Assembly (NCBI GenBank): GCA_028875335.1
Contig: JAPPEF010000329.1
Coordinates: 1 to 27,938, forward strand
Source of the DNA: Gemmatimonadota bacterium
GTDB taxonomy: Bacteria > Latescibacterota > UBA2968 > UBA8231
Length of the DNA stretch: 27,938 nt
Reading direction: 5' to 3'
Shown here piece by piece: positions 25,741 to 27,938 of the stretch. The notes beneath the pieces are model-generated. The model saw only the letters and a program-made list of their open reading frames with translations, searched no databases and had not been told where the DNA came from. Numbering within the stretch: the first letter of the stretch is position 1; every line of letters starts with the position of its first letter. Position numbers and translations under genes: made by a program.

Positions 25741-26385
25741 CTAGCCGTCCCTAACGGCAGGATTCTCTAGGTCTTCCGGCCATCTGGCCGGGTTATCCGC
25801 GATGTATTGCCGAATCCGATCCAGCGCGGATTCGTTCCGGATAACGTGTTCGTAGTAATTGCGCTGCCAGAACGGCGTGCCGACGGTATTGTGCAAGGCG
25901 TTGATGCGTCTGGCCGAAAAGGTCTTGAAGGCCCTGACGATTTCGGACAGGCTGTGGCGGGTGGTGGCGGCGGTAGGGGCAGGTTTCAAACCTGCCCCTA
26001 CGTCTGTTTTGGGATCTGTCCCTACCCGCATATCATCATCTGTCGCCTGTGCCTCTGTCAAAATTACAATACCGTGCATGTGATTGGGCATGATTACCCA
26101 AACGTCTATCTGAACGTGTGGGTAATGGTATGGCAGGTCTTCCCATACGGCCTGTGCCAACCGTCCAGCCTCACTAAGACGCATTCTACCTTCTACTATG
26201 TCGCCGAGAAGACACGCCCGGTTCCGAGTACAGATCGTGACGAAATATGCCCCCTGTCGGGTGTAATCATACCCCTGAAGCCGTATGGAACGACGCTGGC
26301 GTTTCGGTGCGTCGCCGATCCACCCGACACCGGAATCCTTCATTGTGGGATACGGCTTCAGTTCACTGGCGTTAGGTAACCTCAT
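25741..26385 (-). CDS. RAYT (REP-associated IS200-like transposase) fused to an HsdS N-terminal fragment
   Basis: The 214-residue frame is a chimera. Residues 1-28 are an HsdS start: SELKPYPTMKDSGVGWIGDAPK, whose parts KPYP, KDSG and GWIG match the intact HsdS opening. From about residue 29, RQRRSIRLQGYDYTRQGAYF is the usual start of a RAYT. The HUH site is NHMHGIV (His102, His104), and the catalytic tyrosine is one of Tyr177/Tyr178 in QRNYYEHVIRNE. It ends in IADNPARWPEDLENP. RAYTs nick and move short palindromic repeats in the same genome. Residues 129-138 (VGAGLKPAPT) are encoded by palindrome A2, in frame, between the HUH site and the tyrosine. All catalytic parts are present, so it may be active. 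Confidence 0.9.
   Translation of the reverse strand: MRLPNASELKPYPTMKDSGVGWIGDAPKRQRRSIRLQGYDYTRQGAYFVTICTRNRACLLGDIVEGRMRLSEAGRLAQAVWEDLPYHYPHVQIDVWVIMPNHMHGIVILTEAQATDDDMRVGTDPKTDVGAGLKPAPTAATTRHSLSEIVRAFKTFSARRINALHNTVGTPFWQRNYYEHVIRNESALDRIRQYIADNPARWPEDLENPAVRDG
25973..26001. repeat. Palindromic repeat, family A, copy 2, inside the RAYT gene
   Basis: The 29-bp palindrome is identical to the copy at 22878-22906. It sits in frame in the RAYT gene, adding VGAGLKPAPT in a loop between the two catalytic motifs. A 29-bp insert would shift the frame unless other bases came with it, so the insertion was probably a multiple of three in total. Confidence 0.95.
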
Positions 26386-26397
26386 CCCAAGAGAACC

Positions 26398-26736
26398 TCA
26401 TCGTGTTCTATAGGGATCCACATGTCCCACCATCTTTTTTTGAATCTTTTGCGGAAGCTTCGAAGAGGATTTTTGGCGTAAGGCATTTACAAATGCTCGA
26501 CTCTCTTTGAGCGATCGGTCAATCTCATTCCGGTGATCGAAATAGTAAGCCAATGCCGCATACACATCCGCTAGGGTTATGTCGTAATCGCTGGCGATTT
26601 CGTCGGCACTCTTGCCTAGGCGCTCGTGCCAGATGACAATATTCTCCACGGTGATCCGATGACCGGCAATGCGGGGTTTGCCACCTGATATTCTTGGGGT
26701 GATCTCAATATGTTGATTCAGGGTTTCCGTTGTCAT
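26398..26736 (-). CDS. DUF433 antitoxin-like protein, no toxin partner visible
   Basis: This 112-residue protein has the longer DUF433 form: HIEITPRISGGKPRIAGHRI, then TVENIVIWHERLGKSADEIA and SDYDITLADVYAALAYYFDH, with a predicted DNA-binding helix region. I start at ATG 26736, 8 bases after AGGAGG; ATG 26742 is too close to it. The start overlaps (ATGA) the stop of a short upstream frame. Normally a DUF5615 toxin gene would follow, but the RAYT-HsdS fusion begins 12 bases later. It is unlike the other DUF433 gene in the window, so it came separately. It lies at the hsdM-hsdS junction. Confidence 0.8.
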   Translation of the reverse strand: MTTETLNQHIEITPRISGGKPRIAGHRITVENIVIWHERLGKSADEIASDYDITLADVYAALAYYFDHRNEIDRSLKESRAFVNALRQKSSSKLPQKIQKKMVGHVDPYRTR

Positions 26737-26819
26737 TTCCATTTCCTCCTGAGTTCGGTGCTTGCTACGGGGTCCACTTCGTCTTCTCTGACTTCAAAGA
26801 TGATCTCGGTGCTGGACAT
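26733..26819 (-). pseudogene. Truncated antitoxin-like 5' fragment
   Basis: A 28-codon frame reads MSSTEIIFEVREDEVD and then PVASTELRRKWK, ending ATGA over the DUF433 start. The opening EIIFEVREDEVD resembles small HicB-like antitoxin proteins of about 70 residues that begin M-x-E-I-I-F-E-V; the rest of such a protein is missing. It may be a decayed gene start that now serves as a coupling leader for the DUF433 gene. Confidence 0.45.
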
Positions 26820-26833
26820 CGCTCGTCCCTGCT

Positions 26834-27938
26834 CTATATGGCCGTCGGCCGTTGGCTTTCGCCCAGTATCTCACCCAGCAACCCTTCCGTCTCCTTTTCC
26901 AACTCCAGAATGTCCGCCCGAATTTCCTCCAGCGTCCGCATCGGCTGCGGTTTGTAGAAATATCGGGTGAAACTGATCTCGTAGCCGATCCTCACGCTGT
27001 CTGGTTGATACCAGGCGTCAGCGGCATAGGGCAGGACCTCGCGCTGCAGGAACGCTTCGATGCCGCCTTCCTCTTGCAGCGGAATCTGCTCGGTGTCGCG
27101 CAGGTCGGTGTCCGGTTCGTACTCCACCACGGCGGGCTTGCCGTTGACGGAGGTTTCGAACAGGCCGCGCAGTGGGTCGGCCTCTGTGCCTCGCTTGTGG
27201 ATCTTCTTGATGACGGGCGGCGCGGTTTCACTGCGCTCGCAGTCCTCCCTCAGCTTCTTGATCTCGGCGGCCTTGTATGCGCGGTTGGGGTCGGCTCCTT
27301 CAAGCCGCAGCGGTCGTTCGACCGTCACCTTCCAGTAGCCGAAGGCGTCATTGTCGAAGATCTTGCTCTGCTCACTTTCCTCGAAGGCGAGGAAAGTATC
27401 GCAGATGCGCTGGACGTCCGCCTCGCCGAGCTCGCAGTTCTTCTTGCCCAAGTTTTTGCGCAGCGGCCGGTGCCACTCGGTAGCGTCGATCAACTGCACC
27501 TTGCCTTGGCGATGCTCTGGCTTGCGGTTGGTGAGCACCCAGACGTAGGTGGCGATGCCGGTGTTGTAGAACATGTTGAGCGGCAGGGCGACGATTGCCT
27601 CCAGCCAGTCGTTTTCGATGATCCAGCGGCGGATGTTGCTCTCGCCTTGGCCGGCGTCGCCGGTGAACAGGGAACTGCCGTTGTGTACCTCGGCAATGCG
27701 GCTACCGCCCGGGTTCATCTTAGAGAGCTTGTTGGCGAGGAAAAGCATCTGGCCATCGCTGGAGCGGGTGATTAGGGAATACTCGGGATCGCCGTCATGC
27801 TCAATCACGAAGCGCGGGTCGCGCATGTCGCGCTTGCCGCCCATGCGCTCTAAGTCGGTCTTCCAGCTCTTGCCGTAGGGCGGATTGGAGAGCATGAAGT
27901 CGAACTCGCGGGCCGGGAAGGCGTCGTTTGAGAGCGTG
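26834..27938 (-). CDS. hsdM: Type I DNA methyltransferase subunit, C-terminal part (runs off the window)
   Basis: About 367 residues are visible; the N-terminal part, including the S-adenosylmethionine motif I, lies beyond 27938. The adenine-methyltransferase motif IV NPPYGKSW is present near the right edge (in FDFMLSNPPYG). The following segments GQMLFLANKLSKMNPGGSRI and NMFYNTGIATYVWVLTNRKP are typical of HsdM. The C-terminal region ends in a helix, LEEIRADILELEKETEGLLG. HsdM methylates adenine within the site chosen by HsdS and is also part of the restriction complex. It is the first gene of the locus seen here, followed by the antitoxin-like genes rather than directly by hsdS. Confidence 0.95.
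   Translation of the reverse strand, partial: TLSNDAFPAREFDFMLSNPPYGKSWKTDLERMGGKRDMRDPRFVIEHDGDPEYSLITRSSDGQMLFLANKLSKMNPGGSRIAEVHNGSSLFTGDAGQGESNIRRWIIENDWLEAIVALPLNMFYNTGIATYVWVLTNRKPEHRQGKVQLIDATEWHRPLRKNLGKKNCELGEADVQRICDTFLAFEESEQSKIFDNDAFGYWKVTVERPLRLEGADPNRAYKAAEIKKLREDCERSETAPPVIKKIHKRGTEADPLRGLFETSVNGKPAVVEYEPDTDLRDTEQIPLQEEGGIEAFLQREVLPYAADAWYQPDSVRIGYEISFTRYFYKPQPMRTLEEIRADILELEKETEGLLGEILGESQRPTAI

Noticed and set aside
22878..26001. Repeats considered as a CRISPR array
   Set aside because: The repeats are perfect palindromes kilobases apart, without regular spacers or cas genes.

Overview
The window is about 28 kb of GC-rich bacterial DNA (roughly 60 percent GC by eye). No rRNA or tRNA gene is visible, so the organism cannot be fixed. 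Class I IlvC, a long LeuC, a CimA-type isoleucine route, an M55 aminopeptidase beside OPT-like permeases, and palindromes that read VGAGLKPAPT inside coding frames suggest an uncultured environmental lineage, perhaps of the Poribacteria, Latescibacterota or Planctomycetes kind. That is an impression, not a demonstration.

Left part (1-5165): the start of an M55 D-aminopeptidase gene (minus strand) faces away from two translationally coupled, very hydrophobic OPT/DUF6785-like permeases (301-4172). A FemAB/GNAT-like transferase follows on the minus strand. Peptide or cell-wall-peptide uptake and processing is a reasonable reading.

Central part (5236-17243): one long plus-strand operon for branched-chain amino acids and neighbouring metabolism: ilvC, leuA, leuC, leuD, a small membrane protein, leuB, cimA, [a RelE-type toxin-antitoxin insert], argJ, a class I aminotransferase and accA. 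It is preceded by a near-consensus sigma-70 promoter (TTGACA, 17 bp, TATATT) and a 38-codon leader ORF whose C-terminal half has 7 Leu and 3 Ile in 12 codons, followed by overlapping inverted repeats. This looks like a ribosome-mediated attenuator. CimA with LeuCD and LeuB would make 2-oxobutyrate for isoleucine as well as the leucine precursor. The RelE module between cimA and argJ is bracketed by a 41-bp direct repeat of the end of cimA (40 of 41 identical), the mark of a recent insertion.

Right part (17288-27938): all genes are on the minus strand. Downstream lie a Gfo/Idh/MocA oxidoreductase, a DUF5343-like protein and QueF. Upstream is a type I restriction-modification locus, in transcription order hsdM (truncated by the window edge), a DUF433 antitoxin-like gene, a RAYT (IS200-like REP transposase) fused to a 28-residue HsdS N-terminal fragment, hsdS, a deleted DUF433/DUF5615 module, hicA (frameshifted), hicB, an intact DUF433/DUF5615 module, and hsdR. 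Every junction of the locus holds toxin-antitoxin or transposase material plus duplicated ends of hsdS or hsdR. Two families of perfect palindromes (arm GTAGGGGCAGGTTT, and AGGGGCGACCGG) occur twice each, one of them in frame inside the RAYT gene.

The most interesting signal is this repeated architecture: toxin-antitoxin or RAYT inserts at gene junctions, flanked by partial copies of the neighbouring gene ends. It is seen in the type I locus and, separately, in the biosynthetic operon.
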